NCBI RefSeq assembly: GCF_003387535.1
Contig: NZ_QUNR01000004.1
Span: 310,001-374,000, forward strand
Reading direction: 5' to 3'
DNA length: 64,000 nucleotides
Source of the DNA: Paraperlucidibaca baekdonensis
GTDB taxonomy: Bacteria > Pseudomonadota > Gammaproteobacteria > Pseudomonadales > Moraxellaceae
Within the stretch, counting starts at the first letter, position 1. Each line of letters opens with the position of its first letter. The notes under the pieces are model-generated. The model did not search any database and had not been told where the DNA came from. It worked only from the letters and a program-made list of their open reading frames with translations. A program made the translations under genes and the position numbers. Shown in pieces: positions 51,701 through 59,458 of this stretch.

Positions 51701-51777
51701 AAGATGGATAGCACCAAGAAAAATAGCGTGACCGGGCGCTCTTTGACGGCCAGCGCCGATAAATTCGGGAAACTCAA
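48745..51777 (-). CDS. RND efflux pump permease subunit
   Basis: Inner-membrane proton-driven efflux pump of the hydrophobe/amphiphile type. The 1010 residues have the duplicated RND layout: N-terminal span, large periplasmic loop, spans TM2-6 (including LGLLVDDAIIAIEMM with the acidic proton-relay residues), the second half starting GWISRCVRHRGKVVL, and the final spans. The start is a TTG at 51777 that overlaps the adaptor stop as TTGA. No outer-membrane factor gene is in the window, so a shared TolC-like channel is expected. Substrates cannot be predicted. Confidence 0.92.
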   Translation of the reverse strand: MSFPNLSALAVKERPVTLFFLVLSIFAGIYSFVALGRAEDPAFTVRIMMVSAQWPGATPEEIERQLADPLETRIQEVENVYHIESIIHPGRVDILIEFDDFTPSEKMPQLFYQVRKRMQDQAPLLPAGVLGPFANDDFADVYFSVLSLTAPGLPMRDLLGTLDGIRDRLGRVSGVQKVIVIGEPKQKVYLEFDSQKLVNLGLTPAQMFAAIEEDNRLLPAGRFETAGPRIYVRLDNDLTRLEQLANVPLRIGNQLIRLNDVASIREGYEEPRQYVVRSRGEEAVLLGLVMEKGENGLQLGERMAAFVSDEQARLPLGMTFKPLTNQAHAISAAVNLFQFKFLVAMLVVMAVSILAIGLRAGLVVGIAIPVTLGLTFLVMLAMDINLDRITLGALILALGLLVDDAIIAIEMMIVKMEEGWDRVRAASYAWSVTAAPMLFGTLVTVVGFVPIGFAKSGVGEYTGNIFWVLGISLSLSWLVAVTFTPYLGVKMLPQPAQHTGHSPYDTAGYERLRGWISRCVRHRGKVVLATVLALVLAVIGMATVVEKQFFPSSDRPEVMISIYMPQGTSIAVTDQTAQKVEAILHDMPEVSTLSTYLGGGAPRFFISILPEQPDPAFAKMVAVGHNKADRDTIIATLQQHIDDGEFPEARVRVSSLLYGPPVTWPVSFRVVGPDVQKLRETAKALREIMAADEAIRDAHLEWDERAPVLHVAMDTERLRLMGLTPAEVSRQLQFELEGGPITQLRKENRLVEVIAKGHSSSEARLAGLELRSFDGRKIPLAQVGEVTVRYEEPVLKRYNREPFIAVHADVVGVQPNDMTAAIWTASEALRASLPPGYRIDIGGSVEQSGKADASIQKLQPLMFALMLIFVMLQMRSFAGTFIVVATAPLGVIGAVLALLLFGQPFGFVALLGLIGLAGILMRNTLILTQQVADNLAADMLPVTAVIEAAVRRARPVVLTAIAAVFAFVPLTFDSFWGPLAYVLIGGIAVGTAITLFFVPALYALWYKLER

Positions 51778-52817
51778 CGCGCTAACTCCCGTACCGCCAT
51801 GCCCGGTTTCAGCAAGTGCGTGCCCAATACAATCAAGGCAGTGTCGGCCGGAATATCGGCTCGGATGCGCGCTGTCTCACTGCTGAGCAGCGTTACCGTC
51901 ACTGGCATGGGCTGCGCTTTGCCATCGTTAATAAACCAAACGCGTGGGCCTTGACCGCGCTCATCCAAAGCGGCTAAAGGCACCTCTAACGTGTTGCGGG
52001 TCAGTGTTGGCACCGCAAAGCGTGTTTGCACAATGGCACCGAGTGCGGGTGCCGGCGCATTGCCCAGCAAGCGATAGCGAGCACGCTGCGTACGGCTCGC
52101 CGCATCGAGCGCACCGGCCTTCTCATGTAAGCGAATGGACTGCGTGCTGCCGTCGGCGGTGATCATCTCGCCTTGCTCGGGCACAGGCATGCGGTCAGGG
52201 AAAAACACCTCCACTTCGCGCTCGCCAGTTTGCGCAAATATCGCCACCGCCTGACCGGCCGCCACCACCTGCCCCGGCTCGCCAGTGACCTCCAGTAACA
52301 GGCCGTTAGCGGGCGCTTTCAACACGGTATAGGCGCTGGCATTTTGCGCTTGCAGAAATTGCGATTGCGCGGCATTGGCGCGTGTTTTCATTTCACGCTC
52401 ATTGAGCACGGTGCGGTCTAGCAGCTGCTTGCTAATAAAGCCTTTGTCGAATAGCTCACGTTGGCGCTGGCTTTCAGACTGCGCTGTCGCCAGGGCGGCC
52501 CGAGCCGAGGCGCGCTCCGCTTTTGCAGCACGCAAAGTGGCGGCACTGTCACTAGCATCTTGGCGAAACAGCACCTGGCCGGCCTTCACTTGCTCGCCAG
52601 CATTGACACGGCGCTCAATGATTTGACCGCTAATCCGAAATGCGAGCGGCGACTCTACCTGCGCGCGGATGATGCCTGTCAGCGATAAAGCAATACCTTG
52701 GCCACTGCCAATATGCTGTGTTTTTACCCACGGCGCATCGTTAGTCGTTGCTATTGGTGCATCTGAGCAGCCAGTGATGACGAGTGCACAGGTCAGAGCG
52801 GTCGCGAGCTTCCACAT
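51774..52817 (-). CDS. RND periplasmic adaptor (membrane fusion protein), lipoprotein
   Basis: Bridges the RND pump to an outer-membrane channel. The 347 residues begin with a lipoprotein signal peptide (lipobox VITGC, C17), then a beta-barrel/lipoyl region (SPLAFRISGQIIERRVNAGEQVKAGQVLFRQDASD), an alpha-helical hairpin (RAAKAERASARAALATAQSESQRQRELFDKGFIS), and the second lipoyl half ALKAPANGLLLEVTGEPGQVV-like sequence. Aspartate follows the residue after Cys, so the sorting signal is not a simple +2 Asp. First gene of the three-gene operon. Confidence 0.92.
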   Translation of the reverse strand: MWKLATALTCALVITGCSDAPIATTNDAPWVKTQHIGSGQGIALSLTGIIRAQVESPLAFRISGQIIERRVNAGEQVKAGQVLFRQDASDSAATLRAAKAERASARAALATAQSESQRQRELFDKGFISKQLLDRTVLNEREMKTRANAAQSQFLQAQNASAYTVLKAPANGLLLEVTGEPGQVVAAGQAVAIFAQTGEREVEVFFPDRMPVPEQGEMITADGSTQSIRLHEKAGALDAASRTQRARYRLLGNAPAPALGAIVQTRFAVPTLTRNTLEVPLAALDERGQGPRVWFINDGKAQPMPVTVTLLSSETARIRADIPADTALIVLGTHLLKPGMAVRELAR

Positions 52818-52907
52818 GAAAATTGTCCTACAAAACTAAATATGACTAATTATTCCCGATATTGTATGGAGATGACAGGTTAAAACTGACTGCCAAGGGA
52901 AATTTTC

Positions 52908-52923
52908 TAGACTCTATAGTCTA
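52908..52923. promoter_or_regulatory. Perfect palindrome upstream of the RND operon
   Basis: TAGACT-CTAT-AGTCTA, 16 bases, located 91 bases before the adaptor start and 67 before the divergent RNase J-like gene. It could be an operator for a TetR- or MarR-type repressor encoded elsewhere; it also contains TATAGT, a possible -10 for the plus-strand gene. Confidence 0.4.
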
Positions 52924-52989
52924 ACTTACCCATCACGCCCCCGCACAAGGCACAATAGACGGCTTAGAAATCGTTGCAGAGCCTGTGTT

Positions 52990-54321
52990 ATGCCCCCATC
53001 GCCGCGCTACCACCAGATTCATCAAGACGCCGGGCCCTGGATGCTCGCGCTCGGCGGCTGCGGTGAGTTTGGTGCGAACTTGACGCTCTATGGCAGTGCG
53101 GGCGTTTGGATTGCTATTGACTGCGGCTTGGCCATGAACACCAATCTAGCCGGCGACACCGAGATTTCTGTGCCGAGCTTGGCGGCGCTCGATACGCTCG
53201 ATATTCGTGTCGATGCGCTGCTCATTACGCACGGCCATGAAGACCATATTGGTGCCATTCCGGCACTGTGGCGCAAGCTAAAATGCCCGATCTACGCCAC
53301 CGCGCACACGCATCGCTTAATTAGCGGCAAACTCAATCCCAACGAAAATGGCCCGCGACAAATCACCGTGAAGCCGATGCAAATACTGAGCATCGGTCCG
53401 TTTAGCGCGCAATGGTTACCGGTCACACACTCGATTCCGGAGGCTCAAGCCATTTGCCTTGAAGTCGCGGGCAAGCGCCTCTACCACAGCGGCGACTGGA
53501 AACTCGACGCGCAGCCGGTGGTCGGCCCACTGACCGCGCAAGCGGCGCTGCAGGCCTTGGGCCGTGCCGGCGTGGATGTAGTCATTGGCGATTCCACCAA
53601 CGCCACCGTGGCAGGCGCTAGCCGCTCCGAACAAGCCGTGGCATCAAGCCTCATGGCGGCGATGAAATCGGCCACCGGACGCTTAGTCGTGGTGTGTTTT
53701 GCCAGCAATGTGGCGCGCATGCACAGTATCGTGGCTGCCGCCGAACGCTTGGGCCGTTACACCGGCGCATTGGGCCGCAGCATTGACACACACGTGGGTG
53801 CTAGCCGCGCCAGTGGCTATTTAGACACTGACACACACCTCATGCCGAATTGGGAATTAGGCTTTTTACCGCGCGATAATCAATGCTGGATCGCCACCGG
53901 CAGTCAAGCCGAACCCGGCTCAGCGCTGGTGCGTTTAAGTCTCGATAAACACCCGGCGTTTGGCCTAGAGGCCGGCGATACCGTGCTCTTTTCATCCCGC
54001 GTGATACCCGGTCACGAAGCCGCGCTGGCGCAGCTGTGTGCGCGCTTAACAGCGCTCGGCGTGATGATCATCGACGATGATGCACTGCACGCCTCCGGCC
54101 ATCCGCCAGTAGACGATTTAACCACGCTCTATGGCTGGCTAAAGCCGCGCTATTTGCTCCCTGTGCATGGTGAGGAGCGCCATCAAAAAGCCCACTTGCA
54201 GCTCGGCCGCGAGCTCGGCATGGCGGGCGTGGTGCAAAAAAATGGCGACTTAATATCGCTTGCGGGTAAGCCCTATGTGGCGGCCAGCACCGCGGTCGGT
54301 AAAGTCTTGCAACAGCGCTAG
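52990..54321 (+). CDS. Short ribonuclease J-like metallo-beta-lactamase protein
   Basis: A metallo-beta-lactamase/beta-CASP protein of 443 residues. Metal motifs are THGHEDH (residues 79-85 region), a His in PVTHSIPEAQ and an Asp in YHSGDWKLD. The RNase J-type sequences VIGDSTNAT, SEQAVASSL, VVCFASNVARMHSI and LLPVHGEERHQKAHLQL are all present. Full RNase J is about 550 residues; the C-terminal domain used for dimer formation is missing. Gammaproteobacteria mostly rely on RNase E, so this may have a narrower role in RNA processing. Its stop overlaps the convergent DUF3429 stop. Confidence 0.82.
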   Translation: MPPSPRYHQIHQDAGPWMLALGGCGEFGANLTLYGSAGVWIAIDCGLAMNTNLAGDTEISVPSLAALDTLDIRVDALLITHGHEDHIGAIPALWRKLKCPIYATAHTHRLISGKLNPNENGPRQITVKPMQILSIGPFSAQWLPVTHSIPEAQAICLEVAGKRLYHSGDWKLDAQPVVGPLTAQAALQALGRAGVDVVIGDSTNATVAGASRSEQAVASSLMAAMKSATGRLVVVCFASNVARMHSIVAAAERLGRYTGALGRSIDTHVGASRASGYLDTDTHLMPNWELGFLPRDNQCWIATGSQAEPGSALVRLSLDKHPAFGLEAGDTVLFSSRVIPGHEAALAQLCARLTALGVMIIDDDALHASGHPPVDDLTTLYGWLKPRYLLPVHGEERHQKAHLQLGRELGMAGVVQKNGDLISLAGKPYVAASTAVGKVLQQR

Positions 54322-54767
54322 CTCACAGACTGCAAAACACTGGCGGCAAACAGGCTGGCCACCACGATCGCGGTCACTAATTGCCGCGTGCGCAAGTAGC
54401 TGGCCGAGATGGCATCGCGCCGATACAAGCCAAAATCAATCAGCAATAACACGGCAAAATACATCGCTAAGGCAAGCCACAGCTGATGCATGGGCAACGT
54501 GATGGCCGCGCCAACAATGCCAAGTGCCACGCCATTACTCAGCCATAACAAGGCCGTTGGCATACCGCGCGCTGGCAACTGAGCCTGCAAACCCTGAGCT
54601 TGACCCCAGTGCACGCCGGCCATAAACGCCGCAATGACCAGGGCATACACGGTCAAAATGGCATCGATACGCAACATCGGGGTTAGCGCATCAATGCCCA
54701 GCGCCATACACACCAGTGCGCCAATAAACGGCAGCGTGCCAGCCAGCGGCAAGACGCAACTCAGCAT
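54318..54767 (-). CDS. DUF3429 membrane protein
   Basis: A 149-residue inner-membrane protein with about five spans. The motif VYALVIAAFMAGVHWGQA near residue 45 is the DUF3429 hallmark (GVHWG). The ATG at 54767 lies inside the end of the DCC-family gene (7-base overlap), so the two are coupled. No function is known for the family; partner conservation suggests they act together. Confidence 0.8.
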   Translation of the reverse strand: MLSCVLPLAGTLPFIGALVCMALGIDALTPMLRIDAILTVYALVIAAFMAGVHWGQAQGLQAQLPARGMPTALLWLSNGVALGIVGAAITLPMHQLWLALAMYFAVLLLIDFGLYRRDAISASYLRTRQLVTAIVVASLFAASVLQSVS

Positions 54768-55153
54768 GAATACCTCCGTGTCACCCACGCCAACAAGCCT
54801 GGGCCAATCAGCCGTGAAATGCGCTCACGGTGTGTTGCAAACACGCGGTATACCAGCCGCCACAAAGGCATTAGCCAGGGTCGTGAAAATAACCACGCCA
54901 AGCGCGGCAACTGGGCGCGCTCATAGGCGGCGGCAAATACGTCTGCGCCCACGAGCACGGTGCCATCGGCGAGTTTGGCGTGCATATTATCGAGCAGAAT
55001 TTGGCAGCTACTGACACCGACCTCGGCGCTGGAAAAGTCATCTGCGCAGACATCGACAAAGCTTAATAAACCGGCTTCATTGCGCTCGGCCAAGAAACGA
55101 ATCTCTGCCAAACACAAGGGGCAATGGCCGTCGTAGTAAAGCGTCATGTGCAT
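54761..55153 (-). CDS. DCC-family (DUF393) thiol-disulfide oxidoreductase-like protein
   Basis: A 130-residue protein starting MHMTLYYDGHCPLCLAEIRFL, containing the Asp-x-x-Cys-x-x-Cys pattern (DGHCPLC) that names the DCC family. The remainder is helical and ends in the family-like WLFSRPWLMPLWRLVYRVFATHR. Redox activity is inferred from the thioredoxin-like motif, not demonstrated for most members. A second ATG at 55147 is possible. Coupled to DUF3429. Confidence 0.82.
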   Translation of the reverse strand: MHMTLYYDGHCPLCLAEIRFLAERNEAGLLSFVDVCADDFSSAEVGVSSCQILLDNMHAKLADGTVLVGADVFAAAYERAQLPRLAWLFSRPWLMPLWRLVYRVFATHRERISRLIGPGLLAWVTRRYSC

Positions 55154-55329
55154 GTGTGCGCACTCTGGTAAATTTATTTAACGCTAGCGCAACGCCTTGG
55201 GCAGGAACAGTCAACAAGCACTAGACTGACACTGACGCTTGTCATACATTCCTAACACCTTTGTAACTGGCGACAATACTCTGGCGGCATACCTGCGCCC
55301 ATAAACCATGTTGCACGCCTTTAGGCGCG
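55154..55329 (-). other. Gap between the deacetylase-like gene and the DCC gene
   Basis: 176 bases without a gene. A small hairpin CGCC-TAAA-GGCG lies at the end of the deacetylase-like gene. TTGACT on the minus strand is a lone -35-like element for the DCC gene; no convincing -10 is found at the right distance. Confidence 0.3.
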
Positions 55330-56259
55330 CTAACCGGCTTTTTCATCCGGCGCCATAAACGCTTGCCATAGAGCTTGGGCGGCGCGCGGCAACATGGCAT
55401 GGCGCTCCGCCACCTGCTGAGGCGTCTCGGCATAGCCGCCACCGAGCACGGCGGCTACCGGCACAGCCGCGTTAAGACATGCTGACAACACGGCATAATC
55501 GCGGGCATAGAGGCCGGCATCAGTGAGTGATAAATACCCCAGAGCATCATCGCCGTGCACATCCACGCCGGCGTCATAGAGCACCACATCGGGCTGCCAA
55601 TGCCGCAATAACAGCGTCACAACGGGCACTAATTGCGCCAGGTAAGCGGCATCATCGGTGCCATTAGGCAAGGGCAAATCCCAGTGACTCGCGGCTTTGC
55701 GCGCCGGAAAGTTTTTCGCCGCATGCATGGAAAAAGTGAAGACACCAGGGACATCGGCCAGTAGGCGCGCGCTGCCATCGCCCTGATGCACATCGCAATC
55801 AATAATCAGCACGCGTCGTCCTTGTGCCTGCAATGCCAATGCCGTGATGGCAAGGTCATTGAAAATACAAAATCCTGAGGCGCGATCTCGATGCGCATGA
55901 TGAGTGCCCCCCGCTAAATTTACCGCCAAGCCATGCGATAGGGCCAAACGCGCCGCCAACAACGTGCCGCCCACCTCGCGTAAACTGCGCTGCACCAAGC
56001 CCTGACTCCACGGCAGGCCCATACGTCGCGACTCATCAGCGTGCATGCTGTTGCTCATGAAACGCGTCACATAACCGGCATCATGCGCACGCAAAAGTGC
56101 CGCCATGGGCGCAAGATCGGGCGCAATAAACGCCTCAGCGGCAACCGTCTTCTCCTGCACCAACAGCAATTGAAGTAGCCGAAACTTAGCCATTGGAAAA
56201 CGATGGTTTTCGGGAAAATCGGGACTGTAGTCCTCGTGGTAAATCACCGGCAATGGCAT
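55330..56259 (-). CDS. Histone deacetylase-family amidohydrolase
   Basis: A zinc amidohydrolase of the arginase/deacetylase fold; bacterial members act on acetylpolyamines, acetoin-related or other acyl-amide substrates. The 309 residues show the paired His in GGTHHAHRDRASGFCIFND, the zinc Asp/His in IIDCDVHQGDGSA, the second Asp in YDAGVDVHGDD, and the late GGGY. The start at 56259 gives the usual MPLPVIYHEDY N-terminus. Substrate is not predictable; it is a lone gene divergent from the LVIVD lipoprotein. Confidence 0.88.
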   Translation of the reverse strand: MPLPVIYHEDYSPDFPENHRFPMAKFRLLQLLLVQEKTVAAEAFIAPDLAPMAALLRAHDAGYVTRFMSNSMHADESRRMGLPWSQGLVQRSLREVGGTLLAARLALSHGLAVNLAGGTHHAHRDRASGFCIFNDLAITALALQAQGRRVLIIDCDVHQGDGSARLLADVPGVFTFSMHAAKNFPARKAASHWDLPLPNGTDDAAYLAQLVPVVTLLLRHWQPDVVLYDAGVDVHGDDALGYLSLTDAGLYARDYAVLSACLNAAVPVAAVLGGGYAETPQQVAERHAMLPRAAQALWQAFMAPDEKAG

Positions 56260-56380
56260 AGATGTGACTCGCAAAGACAAACCATACTCACAATGTAACG
56301 CGCTTGCGTCAGCGCGTTGGCGCATGACAAGCCATTAGTACGCACGTAAACTTGCGCAAAACTCTAATAGATAGATCGCC

Positions 56381-57964
56381 ATGAATCGCTCACTCCTTGT
56401 TGTATTTATCCTGTTGTTGGCCGCCTGCGGTGGCAACAGCAGCTCAAACGGCCAGTTGAGCAATGGCGTCGCTCAAGCCGACCGTGGCCCTGAATTTAGC
56501 GAAGTTGATCGCCTCGAGCCGGGCCTGCAAGGGCAAATCCCCTTAGCCAGCCAAATCAATGGCGACTCAGCCTTAGGCTATCGCAAAGGCCTGAAGCTCG
56601 TTGGCCAAAATACTATTTTAGATCGCGGCGCCAACTTCTCCATGGCTTGGATTGGCGACTGTGCCTACGTGACCACCACCTCGCCCGGGCAAATCTTTGG
56701 TCCACTCGCCTCGCCCTATGCCGACGCGCGCTTTAATCCGCTCAATGGCATGGCGGTAATCGATGCCAGCGACCCCACCAATCCACAGCTCGTGCAGATA
56801 TTGCAAAGCCCCGCCATGCTGGGCCCGCACGAATCACTACAGGCCAATGAAGCGCGGAAAATCATTGTCGCCACACGCGGCGGTGGCACCGCCTTTGATG
56901 TCTACGATGCCAGCGATTGTAAAAATCCCGTGCTTGCCGCATCCATTAACATCGGCATTGGCATCACGCTGCCGGAGCTGCCGATTGTCAGCCAACTGCT
57001 CTCTGGCATTCCCGGCGGCCTCAATGCCCTCGATATTGGCCTGCCATTTTTCGGCCATGCGCTGTGCTTGAGCCACGATGGCAGAACCGCCATCGCTACC
57101 AGCTCGGCGTCCACCAATGCCGTTATCAATTTAGACAATATCGAACAGCCCTTCCTCATGCATTTATTTGCACCGGCAGGCCACGACTGCGGCTTTAACC
57201 CCACCGATGACCGCTTATATTTGGCGCAATTTGGTTTCATCTCATTGGGTTTAGGCCTACCCAATGGTCCTGCCGTGGGTCAAAACGGCATGGGTATTTA
57301 TGACATTAGCGCCATTAAAAATCGCAGCATTGGCACCAGTCCATTTTTGTTTAGTGCCGCACCACCGCTGCTCGGCTTTGTGCCGTGGACCAATGTGCTG
57401 ATCGGCGAGGCACCGACTGCCGGCTCGCACACCGCGCGTTATTTCAAAAATAACGGCCGTACCTATTTATACTCCAGCGACGAATGGCCCACTGCCGGCG
57501 TATGCCCGTGGGCCTATGGCCGTATCATCGACATCACCGATGAGACCAAGCCGCGCATCGTCTCCAACATCAAACTCGAAGTAAATGAGCTCACCAACTG
57601 CTTGGCCACCGAGCTCGATGTCGCCAACTACTCAGCGCATTATGTGGGCTTCGATAACCCCGAAGAGGCCACCACGCTATTTACCACGCACTACACCGGC
57701 GGCCTGCGCGTTTGGGATATCCGCGACCCACTCAAGCCACGCGAAATCGCCTACTGGCATCCGGTGCCCAACCCCAATACCCCCATCGTGCCGTTGTCCG
57801 AGTTTTTCGGCAGCTCCGGCAGCCGTTGGGATGCCGTGCCCACCTATGTGCGCTATCGCCCTGAGACCGGCCATATTTGGATCGCCAGCTACAGCGCCGG
57901 CTTCCAGATCTTAGCCTTCACGCCATCGGCCGGCCCTAGCGTGCCGAAGCCCACGGGGCGTTGA
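56381..57964 (+). CDS. LVIVD-repeat-like beta-propeller lipoprotein
   Basis: A 527-residue lipoprotein: signal peptide with lipobox LAAC (Cys at about residue 16), then a long mature part. Segments such as NGMAVIDASDPTNPQLVQIL, FDVYDASDCKNPVLAASI and LRVWDIRDPLKPREIAYWHPV have the LVIVD-type blade pattern (V-x-D-x-S-D-P-x-x-P-x-x-V), suggesting a beta-propeller. No enzyme motif is evident. It shares TTGA with the start of the next gene, a polytopic membrane protein, which suggests the two form a complex or act on one process at the envelope. Confidence 0.72.
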   Translation: MNRSLLVVFILLLAACGGNSSSNGQLSNGVAQADRGPEFSEVDRLEPGLQGQIPLASQINGDSALGYRKGLKLVGQNTILDRGANFSMAWIGDCAYVTTTSPGQIFGPLASPYADARFNPLNGMAVIDASDPTNPQLVQILQSPAMLGPHESLQANEARKIIVATRGGGTAFDVYDASDCKNPVLAASINIGIGITLPELPIVSQLLSGIPGGLNALDIGLPFFGHALCLSHDGRTAIATSSASTNAVINLDNIEQPFLMHLFAPAGHDCGFNPTDDRLYLAQFGFISLGLGLPNGPAVGQNGMGIYDISAIKNRSIGTSPFLFSAAPPLLGFVPWTNVLIGEAPTAGSHTARYFKNNGRTYLYSSDEWPTAGVCPWAYGRIIDITDETKPRIVSNIKLEVNELTNCLATELDVANYSAHYVGFDNPEEATTLFTTHYTGGLRVWDIRDPLKPREIAYWHPVPNPNTPIVPLSEFFGSSGSRWDAVPTYVRYRPETGHIWIASYSAGFQILAFTPSAGPSVPKPTGR

Positions 57965-59397
57965 TCCGCCTTTCTATGGCGCGGGTCTGGCAGCTGCTCG
58001 TGGTGATCGCGGCGCTGCCAAGCGTCGCCCACGCGCATTCCTTTGCCCGCAGCTACAATATCCCGGTGCCCTTTTGGCTCTATGCCTGGGGCGCCATCGC
58101 GGCGCTACTGCTGTCATTTCTGATGCTGGCGTGGTCACTCAATGCGCCAACGCCTGCCCGCCAACACACACTGCACTGGCATCACGCCAAGCCACGCACT
58201 CAGCAACTGACAATGATCGCCTCGGCAGCGGCGCTACTGGTGCTACTCCTGAGCATTGCCACCGGCATGTGGGGCAGCGCAGATGCCTATCGCAATCTCA
58301 ACATGACGCTGTTTTGGATCGGCATTGTGCTGATTCTGCCCTACCTCACGGTCATTACAGGCAATTGCTATGCGCTGATTAACCCCTGGCGCTTGCTCAG
58401 CCGTTCCGCCAAGGTGAGCTATCCAGCGCATTGGCACTACTGGCCAGCCTGCATTGCCTATGTGGTGTTTATTTGGATAGAGCTCTTTGCCGGCTTTGGG
58501 CCACGCGCATTGGCCATCAGCCTGATCATTTACAGCCTCTACACAGTCATTGCTGTGCGCCGCTACGGCCTGCATGATTGGCTGCGCTACGGCGATGTCT
58601 TTGCGCTGATGCTGCGGCTGATTGGCAAGATGGCGCCGCTGACTTATCGCGGCCCCAGCAGCCAGGCGCGCTACGGCAGCTGGGCGTGGCGCTGGCCATT
58701 GAGCGGACTGCTGCAAAGCCGCGCCAACCACGCCAGCGAAGTGCTGTTTATTTTATTCATGCTCAGCTCCACCGCCTTCGATGGCTTGCACGCCACGCGG
58801 TGGTGGGCCGAGCGTTATTGGATCGATGGCTTTGCGCTGCTGGAACCGTGGCTGGGCAGCAATATCGTCACCGCTTATCCCACGCTAAAAGCTGGTTTTG
58901 TGGTGTATGAAACACTGGCTTTGGTACTCTCGCCGGTGCTGTATTTTGGTCTTTATGTGGCGTGTTTATGGCTGGCCAAACGCCTGCTGCGCAGCGACAT
59001 TAGCCTGCACGAACTGATACTGCGCTTTGCCTATGCCCTCATCCCCATTGCGGTGGTCTATCACGCCAGCCATTATTTCACGCTGGTCATCACCCAAGGC
59101 AGCCAATTACCGCGCCTGGCCTCCGACCCTTTTGGCTGGGGCTGGAATCTGTTTGGCAGCGCCAGCGCTAACCCGTGGATTATTTTGCCCGATATGAATT
59201 GGGTCTGGCATAGCCAGGTTGCGCTCATTATTTTAGGTCACATCGCCGGTGTTTACGCCGCCCACCAAGAAGCCCTGCGCTGCTTCGCCACGGCGCGCGA
59301 GGCGCTGATCAGCCAGCTACCCATGTTGGTTTTTATGATGGCGCTGACCGTTTTCGGCTTATGGATTTTAGCCATGCCGCTGAATCCGGCGGGCTAA
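57961..59397 (+). CDS. Polytopic membrane protein coupled to the LVIVD lipoprotein
   Basis: A 478-residue protein with a signal-like N-terminus ending AHAHSF and about ten membrane spans. It is unknown to me in function. The first residues after cleavage, ARSYNIPVPFWLYAWGAIAALLLSF, resemble those of membrane proteins annotated as fenitrothion hydrolase (FedA/FedB) in actinobacteria; this is recollection and weak. Conserved His and Trp residues lie near the predicted membrane faces. The start is TTG at 57961 overlapping the preceding stop; an ATG at 57976 is the alternative. Confidence 0.62.
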   Translation: MIRLSMARVWQLLVVIAALPSVAHAHSFARSYNIPVPFWLYAWGAIAALLLSFLMLAWSLNAPTPARQHTLHWHHAKPRTQQLTMIASAAALLVLLLSIATGMWGSADAYRNLNMTLFWIGIVLILPYLTVITGNCYALINPWRLLSRSAKVSYPAHWHYWPACIAYVVFIWIELFAGFGPRALAISLIIYSLYTVIAVRRYGLHDWLRYGDVFALMLRLIGKMAPLTYRGPSSQARYGSWAWRWPLSGLLQSRANHASEVLFILFMLSSTAFDGLHATRWWAERYWIDGFALLEPWLGSNIVTAYPTLKAGFVVYETLALVLSPVLYFGLYVACLWLAKRLLRSDISLHELILRFAYALIPIAVVYHASHYFTLVITQGSQLPRLASDPFGWGWNLFGSASANPWIILPDMNWVWHSQVALIILGHIAGVYAAHQEALRCFATAREALISQLPMLVFMMALTVFGLWILAMPLNPAG

Positions 59398-59458
59398 GAC
59401 TGCACATCGACGCCACCTTAGGCCAAGATGGCATCGACGGCACGTCGATTGGCCTCGA

